Shown here piece by piece: positions 44,301 to 53,813 of a stretch of DNA of 64,000 bases. The stretch lies in contig NZ_CP011774.1 of assembly GCF_001412535.1 (NCBI RefSeq), positions 2,227,501-2,291,500 on the forward strand. The letters run 5' to 3'. This DNA is from Limnohabitans sp. 63ED37-2 (GTDB taxonomy: Bacteria; Pseudomonadota; Gammaproteobacteria; Burkholderiales; Burkholderiaceae_C). How positions within the stretch are numbered: position 1 is the stretch's first letter; the number at the start of each line of letters is the position of its first letter. The position numbers were made by a program, and so were the translations under genes. Under the pieces are notes generated by a model. That model was not told the DNA's origin, searched no databases, and worked only from the letters and a program-made list of their open reading frames with translations.

Positions 44301-47300
44301 GCTGCCAACGACACCAACAGCGTGACCGAAGACAGCGCCGCCATCACCGGCAACGTGATGACCAACGACAGCTTGGCCACCCGCATCACCCAAGTGGCCC
44401 CGGCTGGCGGCAGCAACAGCGCCGTCACCGCAGGCTCCACCAGCACCACCGGCACCACCTTGGTGGGTAGCTTTGGCACGCTCAAACTGGGCGCAGACGG
44501 CTCCTACAGCTACACCCTGGACAACACCAAAGCCAGCGTGCAAGCCCTCAAAGCGGGCGACAAAGTCAACGAAGTCTTCTCCTACACCGCAACAGACGGC
44601 AGCGCTCCCGCAAGCGCCAACTTGGTCATTGCCATCACCGGCACCAACGATGCACCCGTGGCCGTGGCCGACACAGCCAGCGCCACCGAAGCGGGTGGCA
44701 ACGCCAACGCCGCCGCAGGCACCAACCCCAGCGGCAACGTGCTCACCAACGACACTGACGTGGACAGCGCCGACACCAAAGTGGTCAGCGCCATTCACGC
44801 AGGCAGCGCCACCGGCACCGCAGGCGACATCGCCGTGGCCGCAGGCACAGCCACCAGCCAAGTGGGCAGCTTCGGCACCCTCAGCATCAACGCCAACGGC
44901 AGCTACAGCTACGCCGTCAACCAAAGCAACACCTCCGTTCAAGCCCTGCTGCCCACCAGCACAGCGCTGACCGACACCTTCACCTACACCGTGCGCGACG
45001 CCGCTGGCGCCACCAGCCAGCAAACCCTCACCGTCAGCATCCAAGGCGCCAACGATGCGCCCACCGTGGCCACTGTCATCACCGACAAAACCGCCACCGC
45101 CGGCACGGCCATCACCAGCTTCAACGTCGCCAGCAACTTTGCCGACGTGGACACCAGCGCCAATGGCGAGACCGCCACCTACAGCGCCACCCTGGCCGAC
45201 GGCTCGCCGCTGCCCAGCTGGCTCATCCTGAACCCCAGCACCGGCGCCTTCACCGGCACCCCGCCAGCGGACACCCCGGCCAGCACGCTGAGCATCAAAG
45301 CCACCCGCACCGACGCAGGCGGGCTGAGTGCCAACGACACCTTTGACCTGGTCATCGCCGCCACACCGCAGCCCTCCAGCACCACCGCCTTGTCCATCAA
45401 CCCGATTGCCACAGACAACTTGCTCAGCACCAGCGAGGGCAACACCACCAACACCACCGTCACCGGCCAAGTCTCTGGCGTGTTCGCCGAGGGTGACACC
45501 GTCACCCTGAGCGTCAACGGCAAATCCTTCACCACCACCGTAGACGCCGATGGCCTCTTCAGCGTGGCCGTGCCCAACGCCGACCTCAAAGCCGACCCCG
45601 ACACCAAGATCGAAGCGACCATGGTGGCCACCGGCGCCACCGGCACCCCCACCGCCAGCCAAGACTACGCCCTGCAAAGCGGCTCCAACCCCGGCGTGGC
45701 CCTCACGCTGGACGCCATCACCGCCGACAACATCTTGAACATCGCCGAATCCGAGGCCCCAGCGCTGGGCCTGAGCGGCACAGCCAGCGGCAACTTCACC
45801 GCCGGCGATGTGGTCACCCTCAGCGTCAACGGCAAGTCCTTCACGGGCTCAGTGGACAGCTTTGGCAACTACAGCATCAATGTGCCCGGCGCCGACTTGC
45901 TGGCTGACCCCGACAGCAAAGTGGAGGCCTCCATTGCCGCCACCAGCAGCCTGGGCAACGCCACGGCGCACGCCATGCAGGACTACGCCAGCGACACCAG
46001 CGTCTCCGATGGCCCCAAGTTCCTCAACGCCGGCCGCCTGGACGCCCCCACCACGCCCGATGCGGCCTTCGTGGTCACCGACAACGCAGGCCCGGTCACC
46101 GGCTCCATTGCCAACAACAGCACCACCGACGACACCTTGCCCACCATCAGCGGCCAAGGCGGCAACCCCGGCGACGTGGTCTCGGTGTTTGACACCTACG
46201 TGCTCAACGGCCAAACCATCACCCAAGAGATCGGCACCGCCACCGTGGCCGAAGACGGCACCTGGAGCGTGGTGCCCACCCAGCCCTTGCTCACCGGTGA
46301 CCACCTGCTCAACGTGGGCTTCACCGATGACTCAGGCAACTCCAGCGTCGGTGATGGCACCTCCAACTTCACCGTGGCAGGCGAGGCGGCCCCGGCTGTC
46401 GCCATCGAGCGCACCAGCGCAGCCGCCAGCACCGGCGCTGATCTCACCACCAACGAGACCCTCTTGTTCACCCTGAACAAGGCCAGCACCAACTTTGCGC
46501 TGTCCGACATCGACGTCACCGGCGGCACCCTGTCCAACTTCGCCCCCGTGCCCACCAGCGGCACGGCCGGCACCGGCTACACCCAGTACACCGCCACCTT
46601 CACCCCCACCGCAGGCAGCACTGGCACCGCCACCGTGGGCGTGCAAGCCACGCGCTTCACCGACACCCTGGGCAACAACAACGTTGACACCTCCGACAGC
46701 AGCTCGGCCAACTACGAAGCCAACAACCAAGTCAGCATCGCCTATGACACCACCGCCCCGGTGCAAGACAGCACCGCCCCGAGCGTCATCGTCTCGCGTG
46801 CAGGCGCTTCTGCCTTGGCAACGGGCAATACCGACACCATCAGCTTTATCCTGAGCGAGCCCAGCACCACCTTTGCCCTGGCCGACATCGACGTCACAGG
46901 CGGCACCCTGAGCAACTTTGCCCCCATCGGGGCCAGCGGCAACGCCACCAGTGGCTATGCCCAGTACAGCGCCACCTTCACCCCGACTGCCAACGCACAA
47001 GGCACCGCCACCGTGGGCGTGGCCTCGGCCAAGTTCACCGATGCGGCGGCCAACGCCAACGCCGACACCTATGTGGTGGGCAGCACCGGCTACGAGGCCA
47101 ACAACTTGGTCAGCTTGGCCTACAACACCACAGCGGCCGACACCACAGCCCCCACGGTGGCCGTGACCCGCACCGGCTTTGGCGCGGTCACAGCGCCTGA
47201 GACCATTTACTTCACCCTGAGCGAGGCCTCCACCACCTTCACCGCCAGCGACATCGACGTCACCGGCGGCACCCTGGGCGCCCTCTCGCCCGTGGCCACC

Positions 47301-50300
47301 AGTGGCAACAGCACCAGCGGCTATACCCAGTACACCGCCACCTTCACGCCTGCAGCAAACAGCACGGGCACCGCCAGCGTGGGCGTGCTCGCGGGCAAGT
47401 TCAGCGATGCGGCAGGCAACACCAACACCGACACTTACCAAAGCGGCGCCCGCTTTGAAGACAACAACCGCATCACCTTCGACTACGGCACCAAAGAAGG
47501 TGCCGTGGACATCCAGGCCCCCAGCATCGCCATCAGCGCCGACAAACTGACCTTGGCCCAAGGCCAAACGGCCACCGTGGTCTTCACCCTGTCGGAGGCC
47601 AGCACCACCTTTGACGCCAGCGACGTGGTGGTCACCGGCGGCACGCTCAGCGGCTTCACAGGCAGTGGCACGTCCTACAGCGCCACCTTCACGCCCACGG
47701 CCAACGCCCAAGGCAGCGCCACCATCGGCGTGGCCTCGGCCAAGTTCCAGGACGCCGCAGGCAACACCAACGCCGACACCTATCTGGCCGGCGTGGCGGG
47801 CACCTCGCAAGAGGTGAACAACCAAGTCAGCCTGAGCTACAACACCCAACCATCGCTCACCGACACCACCGCACCCACCATCGCGATCACCAGCAACAAA
47901 GCCAGCTTGGCTGCTGGCCAGACGGCCACGCTCACCTTCACCCTGAGCGAGGCCAGCGCCGACTTTGCGGCCACCGACCTCACCGTCAGCGGCGGCACCT
48001 TGAGTGGCTTTGCGCAGGACAGCACCAACCCGCTGGTCTACACCGCCACCTTCACCCCCAACGCCAACAGCACGGCCAACAGCGTCATCAGCGTGGCATC
48101 TGCCAAGTTCACCGACGCCGCAGGCAACGCCAACGCCGACGGCGCTGACGCCAACAACACAGTCACGATGCTGACCAACACCTTGCCGGTGGACACCACA
48201 GCCCCCACCGTCATCGTCAGCCGCACCAACGCGGGCACCACCTTGGCCTCGGGTGCCACCGAGACCATCACCTTCACCCTGTCTGAAGCCTCCAGCGACT
48301 TTGCCGCCAGCGACATCACCGTCACCGGCGGCACGCTCAGCAACTTCACCGCCTTGCCCGACAGCGGCAGCGCAGGCACCGGGTTCGCACAGTACACCGC
48401 CACCTTCACCCCCACGGCCAGCAGCTCGGGCACGGCCACCGTGGGCGTGACCTCAGGCAAGTTCTCAGACAACGCGGGCAACCTCAACACCGACACCTAC
48501 CTGGCGGGCAACCCCAGCAGCGCCACCACCCAAGCGGACAACCAAGTCAGCCTGGCCTACAACACCGTGCCGCCCGACACCACCGCCCCCACCGTGGCGC
48601 TCAGCCGCACCGGCTCGGGCACGCTGACCGAAGGCGGCTCAGACACCATCACCTTCGTGCTCTCTGAGGCCTCCACCACCTTCAGCGCAGCCGATGTGGA
48701 CGTCTCCGGCGGCACCCTCTCCAACTTCGCCCCCGTCACCACCAGCGGCAACGCCTCCAGCGGCTACACCGACTACACCGCCACCTTCACCCCCAACGCC
48801 AACGCGCTGGGCACGGCGGCCATCGGCGTGGCCTCGGGCAAGTTCACCGACGCGGCGGGCAACGCCAACCTGGACACCTACCTCACCGGCGTGGCGGGCA
48901 CCAGCTTGCAGGCCAACAACCTCATCAACATCACCTACAACACCCAGCTGCCCGACACCACAGCCCCCACGGTGGTGGTCAGCCGCAGCGGCGCGGGCAT
49001 GGTCAACGCCAGCGAGACGGTCTACTTCACGCTGTCTGAGGCCAGCACCACCTTCGCCCAAGCCGACATCGACGTCACCGGTGGCGCCCTGAGCGGCTTT
49101 GCCCCCGTGGCCTCCAGCGGCAACGCCACCGACGGCTTCACCCAATACAGCGCCACCTTCACGCCCACTGCCAACGCGCAAGGCACCGCCACCGTGGGCG
49201 TGGCCTCGGCCAAGTTCACCGACGCAGCCGGCAACACCAACACCGACACCTACGTGGCCGGCAACGTCGGCGGCACCACCACCGAGACCAACAACCAAGT
49301 CTCGCTCGGCTACAACACCTTGGTGCCCGACACCACCGCGCCCACCATCGCCATCACCCGCGCGGGCAGCGGCGTGGTCACCGGCCCCGAGACCATCACC
49401 TTCACCCTGAGCGAGGCCAGCAACAACTTCGTGCTGGCCGACATCGACGCCACCGGCGGCGCCCTGAGCGCACTCGCGCCCGTGGCCACCAGCGGCAACA
49501 GCACCAGCGGATACACCCAGTACACCGCCACCTTCACCCCCACTGCAGGCACCCTGGGCACCGCCACCGTGGGCGTGCTCTCGGGCAAGTTCACCGACGC
49601 GGCCAGCAACGCCAACACCGACACCTACCAAGCCGGCGTCACAGGCGCCACCCAAGAAGGCAACAACCTGGTCAGCTTCGCCTTCAACACCGACGTGACC
49701 GCCCCCACCGTGGCCATTGCCCGCACCAACAGCGGCACCGTCACCACCAGCGAGACGATCAACTTCACCCTGAGCGAAGCGTCCAGCGACTTCACGCTGG
49801 CCGACATCGCCGTCACCGGCGGCACCCTGAGCAACTTGAGCGGCATCAATGGCAGCAGCACCAACTACAGCGCCACCTTCACCCCCACCGCAGGCACCAG
49901 CGGCACCGCCACCCTTGGCGTGCTGGCCGGCAAGTTCACCGACGCGGCGGGCAACCTGAACAAACACACCTTTGACAGCGCCGACACCTTCGCTGGCAAA
50001 GTGGTCGAGGCCAACAACCAAGTGAGCCTGGCCTTCAACACCGACAGCACCGCCCCCACCATCGCCGTGGCCCGCTCCGGCTCGGGCACGCTCTCGAGCA
50101 CCGAGACCATCACCTTCACCCTGTCTGAGGCCTCTACCAACTTTGAAGAAGCCGACATCGCCGTCAGCGGCGGCACCCTGAGCGGCTTTGCGCCCGTCAG
50201 CGGCAGCGGCAACAGCACCAGCGGCTATACCCAGTACACCGCCACCTTCACCCCCACGGCCAACAGCACCGGCACCGCCACCATCGGCGTGGCCTCGGCC

Positions 50301-53300
50301 AAGTTTGCCGATGCGGCGGGCAACCTGAACACCGACACGTACCTGAGCGGCGTCACCGGAGCCACCCAAGAAGCCAACAACCAAGTCAGCATCGCCTACA
50401 ACACCCTGGTGGCCGACACCACCGCCCCCACCGCCATCGTCAGCCGCAGCGCCTCGGGCCTGGTCAACGGCTCCGAGGTGATCAACATCACCCTGTCTGA
50501 GGCCTCCAGCGACTTCAGCGACGCAGACCTCACCGTCACCGGCGGCACGCTCAGCGGCTTTACCGGCTCGGGCACCAGCTACCAAGTCACCTTCACCCCC
50601 AACGCCAACAGCTTTGGCACCGGTACCGTGGGCGTGCGGGCCGAGCAATTCAGCGACGCCGCAGGCAACCTGAACAAAGACACCTTTGACAGCGCCGACA
50701 CCGCAGCCAACCCCGTGCTCGAGACCAACAACCAAGTCAGCCTGCCCTACAACACCGACACCACAGCGCCCACCGTCACCGTGGCCCGCACCGGCTCGGG
50801 CACGGTGTCCAGCAGCGGCGAGACCATCACCTTCACCCTGTCTGAGGCCTCCAGCAACTTTGCCATCACCGACATCGACGCCACCGGCGGCAGCCTCAGC
50901 GCCTTTACCCAAGACAGCACCAACCCGCTCATCTACACCGCCTTGTTCACCCCAGACGCCAACGGCGTGGGCGTGGCCAGCGTGGGCGTGGCCAGCAGCA
51001 AGTTCACCGACGCGGCAGGCAACCAGAACCTGGACACCTACCTCACCGGCGTCTCGGGCACCACGGTGGAGACCAACAACCTGGTCACCTTCCAGTACAG
51101 CACCGACAGCACTGCGCCCACCATCGCCATCACACGCGCAGGCTCGGGCACCGTCACCAGCACCGAGACGGTGACGTTCACACTCAGCGAGGCCAGCAGC
51201 TCGTTTGATGTCAACGACATCACCGTCAGCGGCGGCGCCTTGAGCGGCTTTGCGCAAGACAGCACCAACCAGCGGGTGTACACCGCCACCTTCACGCCTG
51301 CGGCCAACGCCACCGGCAGCGCCACCATCGGCGTGCTGGCGGGCAAGTTTGCCGACGCGGCGGGCAACCTGAACAAAGACACCTTTGACAGCGCCGACAC
51401 CTTCGCGGGCAAAGTGGTCGAGGCCAACAACCAGATCACCCTGGCCTACAACACCGACACCACCGCCCCCACCATCGCCATCACGCGTGCGGGCACAGGC
51501 ACCGTCACCGGCACCGAGACCATCACCTTCACGCTCTCCGAGGTCAGCACCGACTTCGTGTGGAATGGCAGCGTGGGCGACATTGCCGTGACCGGCGGCA
51601 CGCTCAGCGCCATCACGCAAAACCCCAGCAACCCGCTGGTCTACACCGCCACCTTCACGCCCGCCTCGGGCGCAGCGGGCACCGCCAGCATCAGCGTGGC
51701 CAGCAACAAGTTCACCGACGCTGCGGGCAACGCCAACGCCGATGGGGCGGACGCCAACAACACGCTGAGCCTGCCCTACAGCACCGCTACGCCCACCGTG
51801 GCCATCACGCGTGCGACCAGCAGCACCTTGGGCGCGGCAGGCAGCACGCAGCCCACCGAAACCGTCACCTTCACCCTGAGCGAAGCCAGCACCGACTTTG
51901 CGCAAGGCGATGTGACCCTGTCCTCGGGCGCCTTGAGCAACTGGACAGCCGTGAGCAGCACGGTCTACACCGCCACCTTCACGCCGGACGCCAACGCAAG
52001 CGGCACCGCCACCATTGGCGTGGCCGCAAGCAAGTTTGCCAACGCCGCAGGCAGCCAAAACCAGGACACCTATGTGGCCGGGCAAGGCAGCAACACGCAA
52101 GCGGACAACCAAGTGAGCGTGGCGTACGACACAGTGGCCCCCACACAAACCGTCACCTTTGGCAGCATGACCAAAGACAGCGGCACCAGCAACGCAGCCA
52201 CGGCCAACAAGGACTGGACAACCAACGACAGCAGCGCAGGCCGCCTGGTCTCGGGCTTCATCAGCGCCCCGCTGGGCGCAGGCGAGAGCGTGCAAGTGTT
52301 CTCCAACGGCACGCTGGTGGGCACGGCCACGGTGGCTGCAGGCGGCACGACGTGGGCGATCACGGACCTGGCCGGTTACGGCAGCGATGCCAGCTGGACG
52401 TACACAGCCAAGGTGGTGGATGCGGCGGGCAACGCCGCGCCCACGGCCACGCGGGTGGTCAGCTACAGCGCACCAGCAGTCACCTCAGTGGGCGGTGAGA
52501 CTGCAGGCAATGACGCCTTGAGTTATACAAGTGGCGACCTCAACACATTGGCCGGTGACGACGTCATCACCGCAGGCACCGGCGTGCAAGCGGCTCTGGC
52601 CGCAGGTGGTCACATCCAAGGCGGAGAGGGCGTCGACACCCTTCAACTGGCAGCAGGTACAACGCTTAACCTGGAGCAGTTGACCAACAACCAGACCGTC
52701 AAGTCCGTCGAGCAAGTCGAGGTCTTCCAGCTCCAAGGCACCAGCACCCTGACCATGTCCGCCAACGACGTGCTCTCTCTGGGCGGCAGCAACGCCACCA
52801 CCATGGTCACCTACGCCTTCACTGACACCGTGCAAACGGCCGACGGCAGCGTGGCCGCCACCGGCTCCACCACCAGCACAGGCAAGGTGCAAATGGTCGT
52901 GCGCGGCCTGAACACCGACACCCTGAACCTGGACGCCCTGGCCAACGACGGCGTCACTGGCACCGGTGGCGTGTTGGGCAACACCGGCCTGGGTGGCTCT
53001 TGGGCCTACAAAGGCCAGGTCCTCATTGGCACCGACCTGTACAAGGTCTATGACCACAGCACCACCGGCGCTCAAGTGCTGGTGGACCTGCCCGTGACCG
53101 TGCAAACCCTCAGCCCCGTGACCATCACCGCCATCAGCACCGACAGCGGTGTGGCCGGTGACTTCATCACCAATGACCAGACCCTGGTCTTCAGCGGCGA
53201 CGTGCCTGCCGCCATCCTGGGCACCGAACGTGTCAAGGTCGAGATCCTGGACAGCAACAACAACCTGGCCACCAGCGCCGCCTACGTCACCCCCAACGGC

Positions 53301-53807
53301 ACCAATTGGACGCTGGACAAGACCGGCACCAGCTTGCCCGCTGGCAACTACACCATCAAAGCCACCATTGTGGACAGCACCACGCTGACTGCCGTGAGCA
53401 GCTACGGCGCCATGGGCGTGGCCACCCAGCCCATGGTGATTGACACCAGCGTGCCCACCATCGCCGTGGCCCGTGCGGGCAGCGCCACCTTGGTCGCGGG
53501 CGGCACCGAGACCATCACCTTCACCACCAGCGAAGCGGTCACCGACTTCGTGGTGGGTGATGTCACCGTCACCGGTGGCACGCTCAGCGGCTTTACCGGC
53601 TCGGGCACCAGCTACAGCGCCACTTTCACGCCCACCACCGGCAGCGGCACCGCCACCATCAGCGTGGCCAACGGCAAGTTTGGCGACACCGCAGGCAACC
53701 TGAACGCCGACGGGGCCGATGCCAACAACACCGTGAGCATTGCTTACGACACCCAAGCGCCCACACAAACCGTGACCTTTGGCAGCATGACCAAGGACAG
53801 CAGCTAA
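38382..53807 (+). CDS. Giant Bap/Lap-type repeat adhesin, N-terminal 5141 aa (ends at in-frame TAA)
   Basis: Biofilm-type surface adhesin. Order of parts: residues 1-115 a BapA-prefix-like N-terminus; about 118-178 an Ala/Gly hydrophobic stretch that may retain the protein in the outer membrane, as in LapA-type adhesins; 187-390 two Ig-like repeats; 404-760 three Big_12-like domains (LSEAS...F..DVTVIGGTLS); 765-1135 two Ig repeats (ATPTLSGTAP); 1141-1340 and 1516-1680 RTX nonapeptides GGxGNDxLx; about 1970-2330 VCBS/cadherin-like; 2670-4583 sixteen tandem Big_12-like domains; 4586-4906 a block with an ANDVLSLGG tail module. No Sec signal. TAA at 53805 cuts the frame before the C-terminus, so this part alone lacks a type I secretion signal. 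Confidence 0.93.
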   Translation: MAKQYKVLVNTGKADNSQTLTIEQGAGERGQPVRIKAQVGAKYQLQEMLRNQQVAPDYIKVKRVGKHLHILFENETQPSLIIEDYYDVMPQGYNGVIGQAENGRFYEYIPEDPKSAGLVPLLGDGAQAASVALGGAEVSGAGAALGVVGVAAFSPLVGLLGLGAVGAAAYLANRDKDNTEATSPGLKTALSIDPIAGDNVITPTEGGITTTAVTGKVTGQFAAGDTVTLLVNGKSFTGTVAANGSYSINVPTADLKADTDTQIEGSVSGTGGDRATAAQDYVVETSATATQTALAIDPVTADNLISATESELSQIPVTGKVSGKFSAGDVVTLVVNGKNFTGAVAANGNYSINVPAADLTADENSILEGRVTGSGGTAANAMQSYARENEPSAGRNLDTDSEADNGNGTPTITVTSNQNQLLVGEKATLTFSLSEASGDFTAADVTVIGGTLSNFQGSGKTYTATFTPTASATSAAIVVGSDRFSNASGKFNADGADTNNNVSLKVNCPPDTTRSTDADATEADTTRPTITVSSNKTQLSDNDTATLTFTLSEASTNFTAADITVIGGTLSNFQGSAAAYTATFTPSANAKSAAVLVASDRFSDAAGNTNADGSDTNNTVSLSMGCGTLASNCGCDNTDDRSTTADTTRPTIAISSSKTQLSGTSNDTATISFTLSEASADFTAADVTVIGGTLSNFQGSGKTYTATFTPSANAKNAAVYVDSNRFSDAAGNTNNDGADDNNAVHLSLACGCATPPTPVPTVISAALGNASDSGTVGDNKTNDATPTLSGTAPAGSSVQVQIKNAAGTVVATIAGTVQSDGTFAITVPSNLADGTYTPVITVTPTTGSPSTVNGTPFTVDTKINVNLTDAGTAGTREPIIGTGEPGAVVVAKDVNGATIGSATVDANGQWRITPTANVPAGNVSVLATDAAGNVAGDSDPNTAGERNATVIAAALDDASDSGTVGDNKTNDATPTISGTAPAGSTVQVQIKNAAGTVVATLTPTVQPDGTFVITTPSNLADGTYTPVITVTPTTGSPSTTNGTPFTVDTQTNVNLTNPGTAGTREPITGTGEIGAVVVAKDVNGATIGSATVDANGQWRITPTANVPAGNVSVLATDAAGNTAGDSDPNTATNTAPVGTNGNDSLPGTNNNDTIDGGLGNDTLDGGAGNDSLIGGDGNDSLLGGDGADTLDGGNGNDTLDGGAGNDSLNGGAGDDSLRGGEGNDTLDGGLGNDTLDGGAGNDSLIGGDGNDSLLGGDGADTLDGGNGNDTLDGGAGPDSLLGGAGDDSLRGGEGNDTLDGGLGNDTLNGGAGNDVLNGGDGNDSIIALDGGNDTVNGGAGTDQLDISRLDQAVLTPGSTPGSGTVTYKDDAGVTNTLNYSNIEQIVDNGRAVVDITAMSQDSATAGDFITTDTTLTYSGTVTPKAGTVITPEAQVKLDLFSSTGALITSALVPITTANGASTWSWPYETTQAVGNYTLKASVVDQAGVRFTTDPVAVGDDPGTDEQAIQIISADTSGNDSLPGTSGADTLDGGAGNDTLDGGAGNDSLNGGAGDDSLRGGEGNDTLDGGLGNDTLDGGAGNDSLIGGDGNDSLLGGDGADTLDGGNGNDTLDGGAGPDSLLGGAGDDSLRGGEGNDTLDGGLGNDTLNGGAGNDVLNGGDGNDSIIALDGGNDTVNGGAGTDQLDISRLDQAVLTPGSTPGSGTVTYKDDAGVTNTLNYSNIEQIVDNGRAVVDITAMSQDSATAGDFITTDTTLTYSGTVTPKAGTVITPEAQVKLDLFSSTGALITSALVPITTANGASTWSWPYETTQAVGNYTLKASVVDQAGVRFTTDPVAVGDDPGTDEQAIQVVANDPVDTTAPTIAISSNQSSLAAGQTATITFTLSEASSDFAWNGSTGDINVTGGSLSAITQDSTNPLVYTATFTPNANSTTNGVISVASTKFTDAAGNPNADGADANNTVTLSVNTVTSTFTAANDTNSVTEDSAAITGNVMTNDSLATRITQVAPAGGSNSAVTAGSTSTTGTTLVGSFGTLKLGADGSYSYTLDNTKASVQALKAGDKVNEVFSYTATDGSAPASANLVIAITGTNDAPVAVADTASATEAGGNANAAAGTNPSGNVLTNDTDVDSADTKVVSAIHAGSATGTAGDIAVAAGTATSQVGSFGTLSINANGSYSYAVNQSNTSVQALLPTSTALTDTFTYTVRDAAGATSQQTLTVSIQGANDAPTVATVITDKTATAGTAITSFNVASNFADVDTSANGETATYSATLADGSPLPSWLILNPSTGAFTGTPPADTPASTLSIKATRTDAGGLSANDTFDLVIAATPQPSSTTALSINPIATDNLLSTSEGNTTNTTVTGQVSGVFAEGDTVTLSVNGKSFTTTVDADGLFSVAVPNADLKADPDTKIEATMVATGATGTPTASQDYALQSGSNPGVALTLDAITADNILNIAESEAPALGLSGTASGNFTAGDVVTLSVNGKSFTGSVDSFGNYSINVPGADLLADPDSKVEASIAATSSLGNATAHAMQDYASDTSVSDGPKFLNAGRLDAPTTPDAAFVVTDNAGPVTGSIANNSTTDDTLPTISGQGGNPGDVVSVFDTYVLNGQTITQEIGTATVAEDGTWSVVPTQPLLTGDHLLNVGFTDDSGNSSVGDGTSNFTVAGEAAPAVAIERTSAAASTGADLTTNETLLFTLNKASTNFALSDIDVTGGTLSNFAPVPTSGTAGTGYTQYTATFTPTAGSTGTATVGVQATRFTDTLGNNNVDTSDSSSANYEANNQVSIAYDTTAPVQDSTAPSVIVSRAGASALATGNTDTISFILSEPSTTFALADIDVTGGTLSNFAPIGASGNATSGYAQYSATFTPTANAQGTATVGVASAKFTDAAANANADTYVVGSTGYEANNLVSLAYNTTAADTTAPTVAVTRTGFGAVTAPETIYFTLSEASTTFTASDIDVTGGTLGALSPVATSGNSTSGYTQYTATFTPAANSTGTASVGVLAGKFSDAAGNTNTDTYQSGARFEDNNRITFDYGTKEGAVDIQAPSIAISADKLTLAQGQTATVVFTLSEASTTFDASDVVVTGGTLSGFTGSGTSYSATFTPTANAQGSATIGVASAKFQDAAGNTNADTYLAGVAGTSQEVNNQVSLSYNTQPSLTDTTAPTIAITSNKASLAAGQTATLTFTLSEASADFAATDLTVSGGTLSGFAQDSTNPLVYTATFTPNANSTANSVISVASAKFTDAAGNANADGADANNTVTMLTNTLPVDTTAPTVIVSRTNAGTTLASGATETITFTLSEASSDFAASDITVTGGTLSNFTALPDSGSAGTGFAQYTATFTPTASSSGTATVGVTSGKFSDNAGNLNTDTYLAGNPSSATTQADNQVSLAYNTVPPDTTAPTVALSRTGSGTLTEGGSDTITFVLSEASTTFSAADVDVSGGTLSNFAPVTTSGNASSGYTDYTATFTPNANALGTAAIGVASGKFTDAAGNANLDTYLTGVAGTSLQANNLINITYNTQLPDTTAPTVVVSRSGAGMVNASETVYFTLSEASTTFAQADIDVTGGALSGFAPVASSGNATDGFTQYSATFTPTANAQGTATVGVASAKFTDAAGNTNTDTYVAGNVGGTTTETNNQVSLGYNTLVPDTTAPTIAITRAGSGVVTGPETITFTLSEASNNFVLADIDATGGALSALAPVATSGNSTSGYTQYTATFTPTAGTLGTATVGVLSGKFTDAASNANTDTYQAGVTGATQEGNNLVSFAFNTDVTAPTVAIARTNSGTVTTSETINFTLSEASSDFTLADIAVTGGTLSNLSGINGSSTNYSATFTPTAGTSGTATLGVLAGKFTDAAGNLNKHTFDSADTFAGKVVEANNQVSLAFNTDSTAPTIAVARSGSGTLSSTETITFTLSEASTNFEEADIAVSGGTLSGFAPVSGSGNSTSGYTQYTATFTPTANSTGTATIGVASAKFADAAGNLNTDTYLSGVTGATQEANNQVSIAYNTLVADTTAPTAIVSRSASGLVNGSEVINITLSEASSDFSDADLTVTGGTLSGFTGSGTSYQVTFTPNANSFGTGTVGVRAEQFSDAAGNLNKDTFDSADTAANPVLETNNQVSLPYNTDTTAPTVTVARTGSGTVSSSGETITFTLSEASSNFAITDIDATGGSLSAFTQDSTNPLIYTALFTPDANGVGVASVGVASSKFTDAAGNQNLDTYLTGVSGTTVETNNLVTFQYSTDSTAPTIAITRAGSGTVTSTETVTFTLSEASSSFDVNDITVSGGALSGFAQDSTNQRVYTATFTPAANATGSATIGVLAGKFADAAGNLNKDTFDSADTFAGKVVEANNQITLAYNTDTTAPTIAITRAGTGTVTGTETITFTLSEVSTDFVWNGSVGDIAVTGGTLSAITQNPSNPLVYTATFTPASGAAGTASISVASNKFTDAAGNANADGADANNTLSLPYSTATPTVAITRATSSTLGAAGSTQPTETVTFTLSEASTDFAQGDVTLSSGALSNWTAVSSTVYTATFTPDANASGTATIGVAASKFANAAGSQNQDTYVAGQGSNTQADNQVSVAYDTVAPTQTVTFGSMTKDSGTSNAATANKDWTTNDSSAGRLVSGFISAPLGAGESVQVFSNGTLVGTATVAAGGTTWAITDLAGYGSDASWTYTAKVVDAAGNAAPTATRVVSYSAPAVTSVGGETAGNDALSYTSGDLNTLAGDDVITAGTGVQAALAAGGHIQGGEGVDTLQLAAGTTLNLEQLTNNQTVKSVEQVEVFQLQGTSTLTMSANDVLSLGGSNATTMVTYAFTDTVQTADGSVAATGSTTSTGKVQMVVRGLNTDTLNLDALANDGVTGTGGVLGNTGLGGSWAYKGQVLIGTDLYKVYDHSTTGAQVLVDLPVTVQTLSPVTITAISTDSGVAGDFITNDQTLVFSGDVPAAILGTERVKVEILDSNNNLATSAAYVTPNGTNWTLDKTGTSLPAGNYTIKATIVDSTTLTAVSSYGAMGVATQPMVIDTSVPTIAVARAGSATLVAGGTETITFTTSEAVTDFVVGDVTVTGGTLSGFTGSGTSYSATFTPTTGSGTATISVANGKFGDTAGNLNADGADANNTVSIAYDTQAPTQTVTFGSMTKDSS
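41850..42400 (+). repeat. RTX calcium-binding nonapeptide array 1 (inside the adhesin)
   Basis: About 20 nonapeptides of the form GGxGNDxLx bind Ca2+ and fold outside the cell into a beta-roll. A 216-bp step (eight nonapeptides, compare 41851 with 42067) repeats inside the array. Confidence 0.9.
41997..43927 (+). repeat. In-frame 1020-bp tandem duplication (RTX array + Ig domain)
   Basis: 41997-42907 and 43017-43927 are nearly identical: only a few scattered substitutions seen by eye, such as at 42661/43681 and near the ends. The offset is exactly 1020 bp = 340 codons. The copied block holds an RTX array and the following Ig-like domain starting DNGRAVVDITAMSQDS. Confidence 0.95.
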
Positions 53808-53813
53808 AGCACC

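Noticed and set aside
48639..52295. 1218-codon open frame on the minus strand, opposite the adhesin
   Set aside because: It mirrors the repeat structure of the plus-strand gene (high-GC codon shadow), with Gly/Ala/Val/Arg-rich low-complexity protein and no domain or RBS.
33257..53807. Genome-wide stop-codon recoding
   Set aside because: The two in-frame stops are of different kind (TAG, TAA), and both codons also end normal genes in the window (TAA ends dctP, mutS, the Nudix gene), so independent lesions are simpler.
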